64,000 nucleotides of DNA, from positions 5,792,016 to 5,856,015 of the forward strand of contig NC_037590.1 of NCBI RefSeq assembly GCF_003073045.1, read 5' to 3'. The notes under the pieces are model-generated. The model did not search any database. It was given only the letters and a program-made list of their open reading frames with translations, and was not told where the DNA came from. The position numbers were made by a program, and so were the translations under genes. This document shows positions 1 to 11,280 of the stretch, piece after piece (the first letter of the stretch is position 1; every line of letters starts with the position of its first letter). Origin of the DNA: Pomacea canaliculata (taxonomy: Eukaryota; Mollusca; Gastropoda; Architaenioglossa; Ampullariidae).

Positions 1-387
1 CGTGCAAGGTATTTCGGAAAACTAGGAAGGAGGAGTCCCGACCTTGACCCGTGGAGGAGGGACAGGTGTCGGCATAAAACTTGCAGACACCGACCAGAGG
101 AATGTGTTCGTACTCGCAAGCAAGAAAGAGAAAGGGATAGAAGTCCCTGGATGTCTGGTTGAGGTAGAGGGAGAAGATTTGTTCGTCCCTGTTACAAACT
201 TTAAAGAAGTAAAAGTAGAAGCTAGCGACAGTCTTTGCTCTGCTAATGTTGAGTTAGGGAGGAAGAAAGATGGGTTGTCCAGAATACCCACAATGTGTTG
301 TAAAAGAGAAGAGTGTGTATAGTGTTGTGGGAAGCGAATCAGGGTATTGGCTCGTGCGCATGCGCGTGGACAGGGCTTGACCGATCA
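1..387 (+). mobile_element. LTR-retrotransposon fossil, copy A, left part
   Basis: This stretch is closely collinear with about 19430-19790 of this window, where the same sequence follows a gag-type zinc-knuckle region. I therefore read it as internal (gag/pol spacer) sequence of a Ty3/Gypsy-like LTR element. It is incomplete, runs off the left edge of the window, and is interrupted by the Harbinger transposon that starts at about 388. The element is broken in several places. The copies are still easily aligned by eye, suggesting moderate age. Family assignment is inference; a Bel/Pao element is not excluded. Confidence 0.5.
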
Positions 388-658
388 GGCCCCGTATGCA
401 AGAAACACCGTTAGCCAATCGTCGCGATAGAGCCTTTCGGTCCGAAAGCTATTGCAGCGATAGTCTCCCCACTAACGTGGTATGCAGGAACACGCCGATA
501 GAGCTCCAATAGCTTTCGGCGCGGGAAGGCAGTTCTATAAATAGCTTCCGGGTAGGCCCGTTTTTCATGCGCTACTGCGAATGTATTTGTTTTAAAAGTA
601 GCGTTTACTTTTTCTCCCTGACGATGTCCTAGTTGCAGAAAAACGGGAAACGAAATGT

Positions 659-2011
659 ATGCGAAAAGCCAATTTCAGTGACATGGAAATAAAAATTTTG
701 CTAGAGGAGATATCCATGGAAGACAAAATTCTTTCCAGCTGCTTCTCCAACAAAAGAACGATACCAAAAAAAAAAAAAAAAATAAAAAAAAAAGAAAAGA
801 AACACCTAACAAGCAAAACAAACAAACAAAAAAATTTGGAAAAAAAAATCGCGGCCAAGGTGTTGGCAAGCAGGGTGGCTGTTCTGTACCAGAAATAAAA
901 GATAAATGGATCTACGAAAATAGACAATGCTTCAAAAAAAAAAAAAAACAAGCGAGGCAAATAAAACAGTTGGAGACAAGGGAATGCCACCACCAAATAT
1001 ATGAAGAGGCTGTTGCTGCGATCCTTGGCAATAACACCTACCCTGATCAGTGGTATTGGAGGTAAGTGACACATTAACTGGCTAAAAAAAAGTATATAAA
1101 ACAGTAAATGACAGAATAATTACTTATTTTTATTTATATTTTTTATGAAATTATAATATTATAATAGAAAATGTGATTATGTTTTGCAAATCAGCTGGAT
1201 GTAGCGAGGGGAGCAGTGAAACATATTGTATGCGTTGGATGTTTAAATCACGCTTATAATTGTTAATATTACACGCTTTACATTCTTGGTAACTGGGGAC
1301 ACAGCACCACAGGTTGAAATGGATTGGTTTAATCTTGCCTCAAATGCAATCATTATTTACTTTTCTTTTATTGTTTATACATCAGCTATAATCTTGTTGA
1401 TTAAATGAAGTACAATTTTTAAAACATGTTTTTTATTCCAGTGAATGGTCCAGATTCACAGGAGGTAAGCAGGCTGAATGAATTCATGTTTTATGGTGGC
1501 TCTATTGTGAACTTTGCGCGCAGAATGCTGTGTTCTGAAGTTTGTGTGCAACATGTTGCCATCTCAACAAGTAATACACAATATCTTAAAATTTACATAG
1601 TGACATTTATTTTACTCTCAAACAGTCACAATCAAACATTTTAAAACAAAAGCAAAGTGAAAAGTGAATAATTGCATCCACACACAAATATATATATCCA
1701 CATTTAAATGATATTTTCAGTCAATTTTTGCAGGATTGATAATTTTCTGACACTTTACACTAAATCAGTTTGTGGATAACATCACTTTTCTTTAGAATGC
1801 TATTGATGTATATGCAGATATCTAATTGCCACTCTTGCAGCTATCATTTACTACATATTTTTCTCTGCTCTGCCACAGAATATTCAAGTCCCTTCAAATC
1901 GTTGACAAACTTCTATCCGTCAACACCACCCTGGACAACCGGAAAACCCTTAGAATGAAAAAAAGAAAAACAGCCAGCAAAGGAGATACAGAGCAACAGC
2001 TCATGATATAA
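659..2011 (+). pseudogene. Harbinger Myb/SANT-like DNA-binding gene remnant
   Basis: The first exon (659-1061) reads MRKANFSDMEIKILLEEI and further on KIAAKV, the pattern of the Myb/SANT-like domain found in the second gene of Harbinger elements. The domain's later part (PEIKDKW, from about 887) continues in a different frame, and an A-rich run lies between, so the exon is frameshifted. It ends ISGIGG directly before a good donor, GGAG|GTAAGT, at 1061/1062, matching the usual ISGIGGG ending of this protein. A candidate last exon after a CAG acceptor near 1879 encodes a charged helical tail (RIFKSLQIVDKLLSVNTTL) that stops at 2011. In intact elements this protein accompanies the transposase and helps DNA binding and nuclear import. 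Here it cannot be functional. Confidence 0.6.
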
Positions 2012-2195
2012 CATTTCAAAGACCAAAAAGCAGTCTATTATAAGCCAAATGGGACTAGAAATTAAAATCTCAAACTAGAAGTCTGGCTGCTAAACGCTAA
2101 ATAAGCAAGCTAGACAAACAGATAAATGATAATTAAAACTAGCAGTACTGCCAGTGTATGCATTTTTGTATATTAGAGTGGATCTGTATACAGTT

Positions 2196-2840
2196 AAAAA
2201 ATGTGGGTTACAGTACAAAGCATCAACACACACAAACTCACATACCTGCAACACATATTCTGAAGTGAGATACAATGCAAAATGAAAAAATGTGGGTGAC
2301 AGTACAAAGTCACACACCCCCCTGCAACAGCTACTAAAAAGTGAGATGCAATGCAAACTAAAAAATGTGGGTTACAGTACAAAGCATCAACACACACAAA
2401 CTCATACACCTGCAACACATATTCTGAAGTGAGATGCAATGCGAAATTTAAAAAAATGTGGGTTACAGTACATAGTCTCAACACACACACACTCACCTGT
2501 AACAGGTATTCAGAAGTGAGATGCAATGCAAAAAAAAAAAAGTGGGTTACATTACAAAGCATCAACACACACACACACCATGCAACAGGTATTTAGCAGT
2601 GAGATGCAATGCAAAATAAAAATTTGTGTATAGTACAAAGCCTCAACACACACAAACTCACACACCTGCAACACATATTCTGAAGTGAGATGCAAAGCAA
2701 AATGAAAAAATGTGGGTGACAGTACAAAGTCTCAACACACACACACACCCTGCAACAGGTATTCAGCAGTGCAAACTAAAAATTTTTGGGTTACAGTACA
2801 AAGCCTCAACACTCACAAACTCTCTCACACAATGCAAATC
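2196..2840. repeat. Minisatellite, about 75-90 bp unit, about 8 copies
   Basis: The unit begins AAAAATGTGGGTTACAGTAC, passes through a (CA)n stretch and ends near GAAGTGAGATGCAATGCAAA. About eight imperfect units follow one another; unit length varies mainly through the CA stretch. The array lies inside the Harbinger element, where the DDE exon of the transposase would be expected. Open reading frames across it are periodic and show no domain. Confidence 0.85.
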
Positions 2841-3034
2841 CTACGTCAAGAACTAGAAGGTTTGACTGTCACATTACAGTCATGTTAGTCTGCACAATAC
2901 CTAAGCTAGGATGTTAATTTTGCCTTTTTCAAATTTAAAATATCATTTAAAAAGCAACTAATCACGGCTAAAATCAAATAGACAACAAGCTGAACAAGTT
3001 TTATCAGCAGATTAATAACTGATTTATTCAGTAC

Positions 3035-3247
3035 CTGTAACACTGGAGAAAGCGACGCACGTCGATTCGATGATTCGATTGCTGCTGCAATGTCATTTGT
3101 CAGTTCTAAAACATCATGTCTTCTAAATTTACATTTATGGTAAAGTTCTTGGTCGTTGTACCGGTCCAGGGGAGGATTCCTGTCCCGAAAAACAAGTTCG
3201 TGGCGCAAACAGCGTAGAATACGGTCCCCGAACCTCCAGTCCGCCAT
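3035..3247 (-). pseudogene. HARBI1-like transposase, N-terminal exon only
   Basis: From ATG at 3247 this 71-residue exon reads MADWRFGDRI..., then RNPPLDRYNDQELYHKCKFR and ends RASLSPVLQ. This is the characteristic N-terminus of PIF/Harbinger transposases (the 'DxYxDxExYxRFRF... LSPLLQxL' region). A splice donor, CAG|GTACTG, follows at once. The reading frame runs on to about 2906 but loses similarity after the donor. No downstream exon with the DDE catalytic triad is present before the minisatellite, so the transposase is truncated. The ATG sits in an AAGATGGCGGAC context. A longer start at 3295 is possible but adds residues not seen in the family. Confidence 0.75.
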
Positions 3248-3417
3248 CTTGTGCTTTCGGTACGATAGCGAGCTAACGGAGGGGTGAGGCTCCATTAGCC
3301 GTAGAGCTACGATAGCCGGCTATCGGCGGTCCCTGCATACGAATTTTCCCGCGCTATCGTGACGAAAGGGATATCGTACCTTTAGCGGCGCTATCGGTGC
3401 TCCCTGCATACGGGGCC

Positions 3418-3905
3418 AGGTCGCAGCTAGCGACATGCAGAGATATTCTGACCTCTGGCTGTGTCCTAGGGAGGTGACGCGTGTTGTCCTGTCGGTGACA
3501 GGAAAGATGATACGGGTGGATCGGGAGAGGTCACCCAAAGCGAGCGGGCGGCACCCGCGAGTGGTGATACCTCCGCTGACTTGCCTGAGGGTAGCATGCA
3601 GGGTGACATGTCTGGCACGTCTCTAGAGGGTAGAGAGGTAGAGGAACAGTGTGAACAGAAGGAGGCTGAAGCTAATGAAGTAGTTAGTGACAGTAGTCCT
3701 CTGTGTGTTCCTGGTGTGTCAGAACCTCCCCCTCCCCTCATCTAATCACCTCCTTTTATGGGAGAGAAAGGTGTGTCAAGCCTGTTCACGCGCCAGGCTG
3801 CGAAGTTGCTGAGACCAAAAGGCGAGGGCCGTACACTTTCTGTACTTGACAGTGACCAAAGACTGGACAAAAAATGGCCAGGGACCGTTACATTTTTTAT
3901 CACTG
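3418..3905 (+). mobile_element. LTR-retrotransposon fossil, copy A, right part
   Basis: This is the continuation of copy A on the far side of the Harbinger insertion. It aligns with about 19815-20420 of fossil copy B, including the shared stretch around TGACGCGTGTTGTCCTGTCG, but lacks part of the middle present in copy B. It is broken, and no intact reading frame of retroviral type is present. It ends just before the 3' end of the first TIR receptor gene. Confidence 0.5.
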
Positions 3906-3933
3906 TTAATGTAACTTAAAAACATACATCAAC

Positions 3934-6096
3934 TTACCAAGTGTTCTTAATAATGAAAAAACAAGCGATAAGAAAGAGGACCAATTCAGGTATTGGGTTT
4001 GGCTTCTTCACCCATCTAGACAGTCTCAAAAGATGGTCTTTTCTAGGCAAAGAAGTCGCCCAGTCATGGACTTCAAATGATGTCATCCAAGGAAGTAGCG
4101 GACAGTCGTCAACCTTGATTATCAGCAAAGACGACCGAGGAAGCATCTTGCTGGAAATCGCATTGTCGCCAATCATACCAGCCTCCAGGTGCTGTTTAAA
4201 CCTGTCATTCAAGTATTTCAAAGACAAGATGATAATATAGCGATCGCTGTTCTCAATGGCTGTGGACACTGCTGAAATTAGCTGAAGGTTAGGCGGAATT
4301 CCCAGCTCCGATGTGCACACTGTCTGCCCTCTTTCTTTTAACACAGGTAGAATCTGAGCTTTGACAAGTTCCATGTCCTCTTCTGAGTGAGATATAAAGA
4401 AGTCAAAATGCTGTCTTGAAAATTGCGTGTCTGCATCTTCAGGAATTTCTCGTCTGTAGATATCTCTGCGCCTCAAATTTGGAATGAACTCGTTAAAGAT
4501 CCGTCGTCCTGCATAATTTCCTGCCCATTTCACAAGCAAACAAGAAAAGCTCAGTATGATGGCAAACAGAACTATACCAGCTACTATCAGTAAGTTTTCC
4601 TTCCAAGCAAACTCATTTTCTATAGATGCTGCTGCGAGTTTTACATAATGCATGTCCTGTGGAGATGGAGTCCGTCGCTGACTGTCATGAGACGTTGCTT
4701 TATGGAAGTTTAACATGTCCTGCTCTCGAGGCAACACGACCAGTTCATCAGGATGATACACTTCCATCAATTGGTATTTGCCTGTACGGGCATTATAAAC
4801 CTGACGAAGAAAGTGAACATTGTGACGTCCATAAGTACTGGCACATAAACAGTGAAAATACCAAGGACGTTTTTGTCTTTTAAGATTCCATTCGAAATCC
4901 AAATTTTCGACAGTCGGAGGTAGCACGTAATTCTTATATCCAAAATAGAGGTAGAGTAGCAAAAGCTTTGAACATCCACTGAATTGACCTTCGCACCCCA
5001 TCAGTTCAGCTGGTTCTCCATTTATGAAGTATTCTGTCAAAATGTCGGAGCCGCTTTCACTCAGATGGAAATAGTCTGGTTGAAAGTGAATGATAGCTCC
5101 TGGTGGCACTGTTACGATTATTTGCTTACGAGAAGTTTCAGTAAGTCTAAATTCTTCGAAAGGGGAACTTGCATACATATTTTTCGCCATTTCAAACTTG
5201 TCTTCCAAATGGGTTTTCTCGGCAGTAAAGCTGCTAATTTTTTTAAGAAGCTCCTCTGTTCCTTTTCCTAAATCTAAAACGCTAACATAAATATCTGTTG
5301 ATTTCACTTTAAGGGTTATGTTATGACGATAAGTAAGTTGAACCTTATTCAGAACGTGACATGTGTAGTTTCCATAATCTTTCGACTTGACCATATATAT
5401 TCTGAGGGTTGCTGTAATTGTAACAAGACTCAAATCACGTTTTTCTTTTGAGTTCGTCAAAGTATCATTTTTTGTTGATTCTGTGATATTCAAGTCTTGT
5501 CTAAAACGTGCTGACGAAGGAAGCGGTTTTCTATTTTTCATCCAAACCACTTTAATGTCTTCTTGCGGCCCCAAAGTCCCGGTGAGTTCGCATTTAGAGG
5601 TGAAATAGGCATCTTCTCCTCTGTAAACGTATTTTTCTTCCAACCATACAGGTCGATGTTCTCCGTGTGTCTGAGGATGAACTATGTGATGTTTATGTAA
5701 TTTTCTGGACGGTGACAAAGAAATGATGTTGTCTTCAAAACGTTGAACCATTTCAGACTTGAAGACATTCCACGTTCCCGTAACTATGCCATCAAGAAGC
5801 AAAGCAGTAAACACGTAGGAAAACAAACATACGAAGATCACATAAACACATGGCCTTATCATGCCGTACTTGACGTACAGTCGACGAAGCATGCATACAA
5901 TCATAATCAGAAACAATTTTACATAGTTCAAACCTAACAAATATACTAATATGAAATATTCAGAAAAATCGCTGATGATGTTTAAATCATTCTCAGACTT
6001 GCGCCAAGACTGGTCCAGTATTACAAGTTTGATGATCTGATATATGACATAAACAAGCACACTTATGTTTATGAATGCTTTCATTCTGGACGTCAT
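3934..6096 (-). CDS. Ig-TIR multipass membrane receptor A
   Basis: A single uninterrupted frame encodes 720 residues. Three hydrophobic segments (about 8-27, 46-70, 82-104) precede an Ig-like domain with cysteines at 169 and 246, tryptophan 185 and a YGNYTC motif. A conserved ectodomain follows (about 315-460: VPPGAI, LSES, EYFINGEP, GCSKLLLLYLYF, CLCASTYGRHNVHFLR, LVVLPREQDML). A fourth helix spans 500-524 and the TIR domain 563-696 (box 1 FDFFISHS, box 2 GQTVCTSELGIPPN, then RYIIILS, HDW and LSRWV). A last hydrophobic tail lies at 703-718. Basic residues fit a cytosolic N-terminus and cytosolic TIR; several N-glycosylation sites lie in the predicted outer part. TIR domains act as signalling adaptors or NAD-cleaving enzymes, so immune signalling is likely. 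A possible 3' splice site (TCTGTAG) at 6103 suggests an intron in the 5' UTR. IL-1R-like receptors are the nearest concept, but those lack the N- and C-terminal helices. Confidence 0.85.
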   Translation of the reverse strand: MTSRMKAFINISVLVYVIYQIIKLVILDQSWRKSENDLNIISDFSEYFILVYLLGLNYVKLFLIMIVCMLRRLYVKYGMIRPCVYVIFVCLFSYVFTALLLDGIVTGTWNVFKSEMVQRFEDNIISLSPSRKLHKHHIVHPQTHGEHRPVWLEEKYVYRGEDAYFTSKCELTGTLGPQEDIKVVWMKNRKPLPSSARFRQDLNITESTKNDTLTNSKEKRDLSLVTITATLRIYMVKSKDYGNYTCHVLNKVQLTYRHNITLKVKSTDIYVSVLDLGKGTEELLKKISSFTAEKTHLEDKFEMAKNMYASSPFEEFRLTETSRKQIIVTVPPGAIIHFQPDYFHLSESGSDILTEYFINGEPAELMGCEGQFSGCSKLLLLYLYFGYKNYVLPPTVENLDFEWNLKRQKRPWYFHCLCASTYGRHNVHFLRQVYNARTGKYQLMEVYHPDELVVLPREQDMLNFHKATSHDSQRRTPSPQDMHYVKLAAASIENEFAWKENLLIVAGIVLFAIILSFSCLLVKWAGNYAGRRIFNEFIPNLRRRDIYRREIPEDADTQFSRQHFDFFISHSEEDMELVKAQILPVLKERGQTVCTSELGIPPNLQLISAVSTAIENSDRYIIILSLKYLNDRFKQHLEAGMIGDNAISSKMLPRSSLLIIKVDDCPLLPWMTSFEVHDWATSLPRKDHLLRLSRWVKKPNPIPELVLFLIACFFIIKNTW

Positions 6097-9000
6097 AATG
6101 AGCTACAGAGTAGATACGTTGAACCGCTTACTTAAAATATACAATAGCGGCGTGATGTTTTACAATGTATCAGCTTTGATCTCTGTTGTTCTCCAGACGC
6201 TTTGTAAGATTACAGAAATCACATATTTTCGTCTGGACAACTAAGATAAATAGAGAAGAGGACAAAACAGTGTGAACAATATGAAATTACATAATTTTTC
6301 TAAAATAAATGAAACTAAATAAAAACAGTCTTGAAAACTGAGCCGTAAAACCAAATCAACGTCTTTCTGACGTCCCTCTCTCCTTCTCCAAAAGTGCACA
6401 GAAAAACAAGCAAGCAACAAAAATATTTTTTCTCTCAAAACATTTTATGAATTTAATAAATTTGTCATTGGAAGTCACGTCCACCTAAACTCTATTCTGA
6501 ACATAATTTATGCAGAGGTCCAGGACTTTAAATTATCTGCAAGGTTGTATGAAATCGTCGCCTCATCTACTGGTGAAAGGATAGTCTTGTTTGATATGAT
6601 TCTCATACACAGCGACGAAAATGACTTTCTGAGATACCATCTACATTAGGCAGTTAACGGTGCACAGTAGTACAAAATATGGAGAAATTTCTCTGGGTTC
6701 TCACTATTCTGTAGCCGATTCAGCACAATGGTCGTATTAATCTGTCCCCACCACTGCGGAAAAATTAAAGGAAATTTTATAATATTACCAGCACATTTTA
6801 TAGAGATTTCTAGAATGTTCCTTCCTCTACAGTTAAAGTAAGCAAGGACATCTGAAAGTGTTAAACATGTTTAAAACTATAGACAACTATAATTTATTAA
6901 AATGTCCACAAAACATCTGGATCTTTTTCTTGGTTTTGTGAAAATTTAATTATAATTTTCAATGCTGTCAATGTATATATATATTATATAAAAACATATA
7001 CATGTATAAACTTGCTTATATGGACACGTTCCAAATGAAACAAAGGAAAGAAAAAAGAAAGAGCAAAGAGAGAGAAAGAATACTTTCGTTTGACTGCATG
7101 AGTTTGCGTATACATACATGGAGACGTTTATGAATCTGTGTGTGCACAACAATACATAAAGCAGTAAATAAACATGTATAAAGGAATTAAATCAGCGACA
7201 GAAGCAAAGTACCGAGCAGATGTTATGAAGATATGAGCGTAATCTATTCGGTGGTTTACATTCGAGCGAGTATAAAAGTTAGAACTAATGGACTCAAGCC
7301 AAGGAAAGTAGACCAGTGCTGTTATCATGATGGTGATTAACATCATGTGGTGTGACAGATAAACTTTCAGGATTAGAGTACTGTTTAAACACAGATAGCT
7401 CGAGCTAAAATGTATCAAAAGATACGAACTACACACAAGGTCATAAAGTTTATGCTGTCATGTGATTGCACAACAAGGGCTTATTATGGCCACATCACTA
7501 CCATATAGTTTTTGAACTGTTTATGTATCCTAAACAGTAATAAACTCATCAAAACTTTACTTACCGTTGCTAGATTTTGGGGGCTAATGTTAAGCTTGTC
7601 TAGAAATCTGAACAATCGAGAAGTCCGTACCTTTTCTTGTTTATTAATTCGAGAATAGAAAGGAACAGGATAAAAATCAGATAGTAGTATTCACGACATC
7701 AAACAACTAACACATTTTCTTATACACAGTTGATACACATGGTGAAGTAACTTACCATACTACTTGTAGCAATATTGTTAAAATGTTGAGGTCGCATCAA
7801 GACTTTTCTGTCAAAAATTAACTTTGTATAGGGACACGTAAGCGATTCCTCTACATCCACCCCTCAGATTATGGACACGTACTTTCCGCTCGATGTATAC
7901 AAATGCATCATATTTGGTTGACATATATTAACAAACTCTTAATTTTTAATTTGAAAAAATTAAAAAGTTAGAGTTGAAGAAAAGAAGTAAGGACAATTTC
8001 TAACCCCACATACTTGTAGGTCACAAAAACATTGGTTACATATAGGTCATCATTTCAATCTTCAACAAAATGATTTAAAAATTGTCGCATTACAAATATT
8101 TGACTTGTTTTTCTCTGATTCTAAAAGTGGGAAAGTACAAGGTTACCTAATGATCAGTGAACTCGACCTAGCCAATATATTATTTGCACCTTATTATTTA
8201 ATCACATTGAAATGCAGCTACAAAATACATAATTTATTGAAAACAAAGCAGTATAAAGCTTGCGAAAAGACAATACAAGAAAAACCCAAACCAGAACTAT
8301 CAACGTTAAAATACTACATTGATTCAACATCATTTTCCTTTACCTCAATTGCTCCTTTTCATGTATTACCAGATTTTAAAAAATCACAATCTCTAAAGAA
8401 GCAAAAAGGAAGTTTCACGGTAATAATATAAAACCCTGAGGACTGTGTAAAAATATTACCTGCAAGAATTGGGTGAAACGCCCGCTGCTTTGCTTTTACT
8501 TATGTGATCGAAGGCAATCAACCTCAACAGGAAAACCCTAAGTAGATAATTTTGGTATTATTAGCTATCTAGTATTACTGGGTACTTATGTCAAGGTTAC
8601 TTACCCGATATTTCGTGCATCCAACGTTTATAGGTTTCCTGCTATCTTCATTGTTTTGTTTTCTTTTTTTCATTTAGTAACGGGATATTTAATTAATTAG
8701 TGGGCGTATGTAGGTAGGCAATGCAAATTTTCATATATATATATAAAATAAAGTCAGGAGTAAATTAGGTACGAGATAGGTTTACACGATTCACAATTTA
8801 GTAAGTAAATGACTTTTAGCCTAAGAAGAATTAATATTTAGTGCGATGGTGTCCAACGGTTGGGATATAAGGCATTTTGTAATGATTCTAACAACTAGAG
8901 GGGAGCGTGGCCTAGTCAGCCCAAGGTAAAGTTGTTAATATTAGTTCGTTTACCCCCAGCTTCCACCTTTCACACACCCACTCAGGGTGCAATACACTTC

Positions 9001-10114
9001 ACATCTTTGCACAAAGCAGACAGCACCTTCCAGCAGGTAGTGATCTACTCTGTAAAAGAATGGGCCTCCCTCATTCAGACATGCTGTATCAGCTGTTCTA
9101 ACACTCAGAAACCGTTGTCTCTATTGGAGAACAAGAAAGAAAGACCCTCAAGCTATTATTATTATTAATATCGTAAAACATTCCGATCTCTTGGACCAAA
9201 GTGATCAGAAGTCAAAGCGAGTGAAGACCAAAGTGAGGGTGGAAATACATTGATACCCACGGTGTCCATTCTCTCTCCCTTTTTCTTTCTAATGAGTGGT
9301 CAAGCATTTACCCTCTCACCCTCTATTACCATTCTGCGCTTTGTTCCGGACCAGAGACGACTGTTTCGTGAGACATGATTGTCTCCATTTAGAAAATGAG
9401 AGATGTTGCATGTGCTAGTTTACCACATTATGAGAAAGAATCATCAAGTAGACAGAGACCGAGGAAGAGGAGAGATCGAGCGAAAGGACGGTGACACTTG
9501 AGCTCAAGTTAGTTGCACTTAATCGTTATTGTGGCTTATTTTAGCCTCATGATAAACAAATTGTTGAATTTCCTTGGTAAACCATTTTCGCATCCTTGCT
9601 GAGTGAGTGCATTTGGAAAAGTGGAATCAATGCTCGGCTCCTCTCTGCCTCTTTATTCCATTAATTCTCGTAACCCTTTTCTTCATGTTCTCTCCTACAT
9701 TCAATCATTTCGCCTCTACTCTCTTCTTTTGTCTCCTCTAATGGCAACACGTCAGAAGCGCCTGTTATCTGGTGATGATCGAACCTCTGTGTTCCACAAT
9801 GGCTCCTACTAAGCATGTATATATTGATAACTAGCTTGTGTATCCGACCGTGTTAAGGTCAAACACTTTGAACTAAGAATTCATTGTTAACTTTCGTTCT
9901 ACCACTTCATTCGAATCAAGCTTGAGCAGTTGACTTCCTTGGTGTCAGTGCGGTGAAGCAGTCAGACACTTGTGTTCTTTCACTTGCTGTGCTCATGAAG
10001 CTCATTTACAAACTTGTTAAATCTGGACAAACAACCTTTTGGGGCCCTTTCATTAAATTGTGACTGTAAATTAGGTTTTGCTAAAGTATAGTAGCTGCGG
10101 CCCTATGCTCCACT
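6097..10114. other. Intergenic, no gene recognised
   Basis: AT-rich sequence with many stops in all frames. Strings that could be splice donors on the minus strand occur near 7565, 7753 and 8604 (GTAAGT/GTAAGTA read in reverse); one could belong to a 5' UTR exon of receptor A. A short AT-rich microsatellite (TATATA) lies near 8738. I see no coding domain. The stretch around 9190-10050 is less AT-rich and may be repeat-derived, but I cannot name it. Confidence 0.4.
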
Positions 10115-10400
10115 GGGGTGAATAGGAACAAGACGAAGAAGCAGAAGCAGAAGAAAAAGAAAACAAGAAAACAAGAAGAAAAAGAAAGGAAGAAAAAGAA
10201 AAGAAGAAGGAAAAGAAAGGAAGAAGGAAAAGAAAGTAACAAAAAGAAAAGAATAAAAAATGAAAAGAAAAAATGAAAAGAAAACAACAAAAGAAGATGG
10301 AGGAAAGAGAAGAAAAAAGAAGAAAAGAAGTAGTAGTAGAAGAACAACAACAACAACAGCAACAGCAACAAGAACAAGAAAGTATAGTAGTAAACTTACA
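10115..10400. repeat. Purine-rich low-complexity tract (GAA/AAG)n
   Basis: Almost uninterrupted A/G on the plus strand with GAA, AAG and AGC variants, ending in (CAA/CAG)n. Long frames across it encode only Lys/Glu/Arg or, in reverse, Phe/Leu/Ser and have no gene character. Polypurine tracts of this length can form triplex DNA; this is a general property and not shown here. Confidence 0.9.
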
Positions 10401-10584
10401 ACTCGATTGTCATCACCAGCATTTCTCGTAATAACACAATATCGACAGCAAACGGAACAAGGGTAGCTACAAACTACAGAGGACCGCTGTCTCTTCATGC
10501 ATTGCAGACCTAGCTCGACCGAAAGAAACCAATAAACGAAACGTAATATGAAATTTTTTATTTTCTTTTAAACTAGTGTCTTAG

Positions 10585-10790
10585 GAACAACAACAATAAT
10601 AATACAGAGCACTTGTATAGCGCATTTTTCCAGCACCGAAGCCGGGCTCAAAGACTTTCAATGCATCTTCACGCACCAATACGCATGACAATGCATCCCG
10701 TACACAGGTGTCGAACCCAGAGAGGGATGAGCTGGAGCCAGGATCAAGAACTAGAGCACAACAATCAGGTTAAAATTTACAACGACCCAT
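10585..10790. repeat. Interspersed repeat with B-box-like motif
   Basis: Contains the string TATAGCGCATTTTTCCAGCA followed by GGGCTCAAAGACTTTCAATG and then GGTGTCGAACC, whose reverse complement matches an RNA polymerase III B box (GGTTCGANNCC). This combination resembles short interspersed repeats common in aquatic animals. The family name and exact limits are uncertain. Confidence 0.35.
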
Positions 10791-11280
10791 CCTCAATCAA
10801 GAAAAAAGGTCGGCTGCTACTCACAACAAAGATCATCAATTATTCCTTGCATAGATTAAACGTGTTAAACCTCGCAGCAACAAAGGCCTCTCTGTTTCTA
10901 TTTATTTTAGTAAAATAGAAGATCAGAGTCAGGTGCTAGGTCATCTTGCGTGCGAGGCAACAGACACATTCTTAAATCAATTTACAACAGCAACTTAGCA
11001 AACAATAATGATCAAGAAATTTTTTCAAAATTAGCAATTCATTAAAGTGATGTTAATAATTCACACTTTAAAACACGAAAAATACTCACTAAAAATACAG
11101 TGATTCAGTGATAAAAGCATGTATAAATGACTGAATCGGATAAACAAATATCGTCAAAAACGATGAAAACATCAGATTTGTCTGGAAAAGATAGTTTAGC
11201 TTATGGTAAATTGGTGAGAAGAACAATCATGACAGGGAAGAAAAATCATAAACAGGCGTAGGAGAGATGTGGTACAAATG
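10791..11280. other. Intergenic, no gene recognised
   Basis: AT-rich spacer downstream of the truncated receptor B. No domain or RNA gene seen. Confidence 0.4.

Larger units (their letters stand above)
388..3417. mobile_element. PIF/Harbinger DNA transposon, internally deleted
   Basis: The two ends are inverted copies of GGCCCCGTATGCA, at 388-400 and 3405-3417. Related inner copies (GTATGCAGGaaC.../GTATGCAGGGacC...) lie about 75 bp inside each end (near 480 and 3340), giving doubled termini. The element splits an LTR fossil whose uninterrupted counterpart lies near 19776-19805, so the insertion borders are clear. Inside are two convergent gene remnants typical of PIF/Harbinger: a Myb/SANT-like gene (+) and a HARBI1-like transposase N-terminus (-). 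The catalytic DDE part is absent; a minisatellite occupies the middle. A 3-bp target duplication is expected for the family but cannot be fixed here because the flanks read tca/agg or agg/cc-agg, depending on where the end is set. Confidence 0.8.

Noticed and set aside
592-1074. Long minus-strand frame rich in Phe/Leu opposite the Harbinger Myb gene
   Set aside because: It is the antisense of A-rich transposon sequence; hydrophobicity comes from poly(T), and the plus strand explains the locus.
2090-2596. Overlapping frames with repeated VCVDALYCNPHF-like text
   Set aside because: They follow the minisatellite period exactly and have no independent coding signal.
10081-10498. Frames of poly-Leu/Phe (minus) and Lys/Arg (plus)
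   Set aside because: Products of the polypurine tract at 10115-10400.
10585-10790. tRNA gene suggested by the B-box-like GGTGTCGAACC
   Set aside because: No A box, acceptor stem pairing or anticodon arm could be found around it; more likely a SINE-type repeat.
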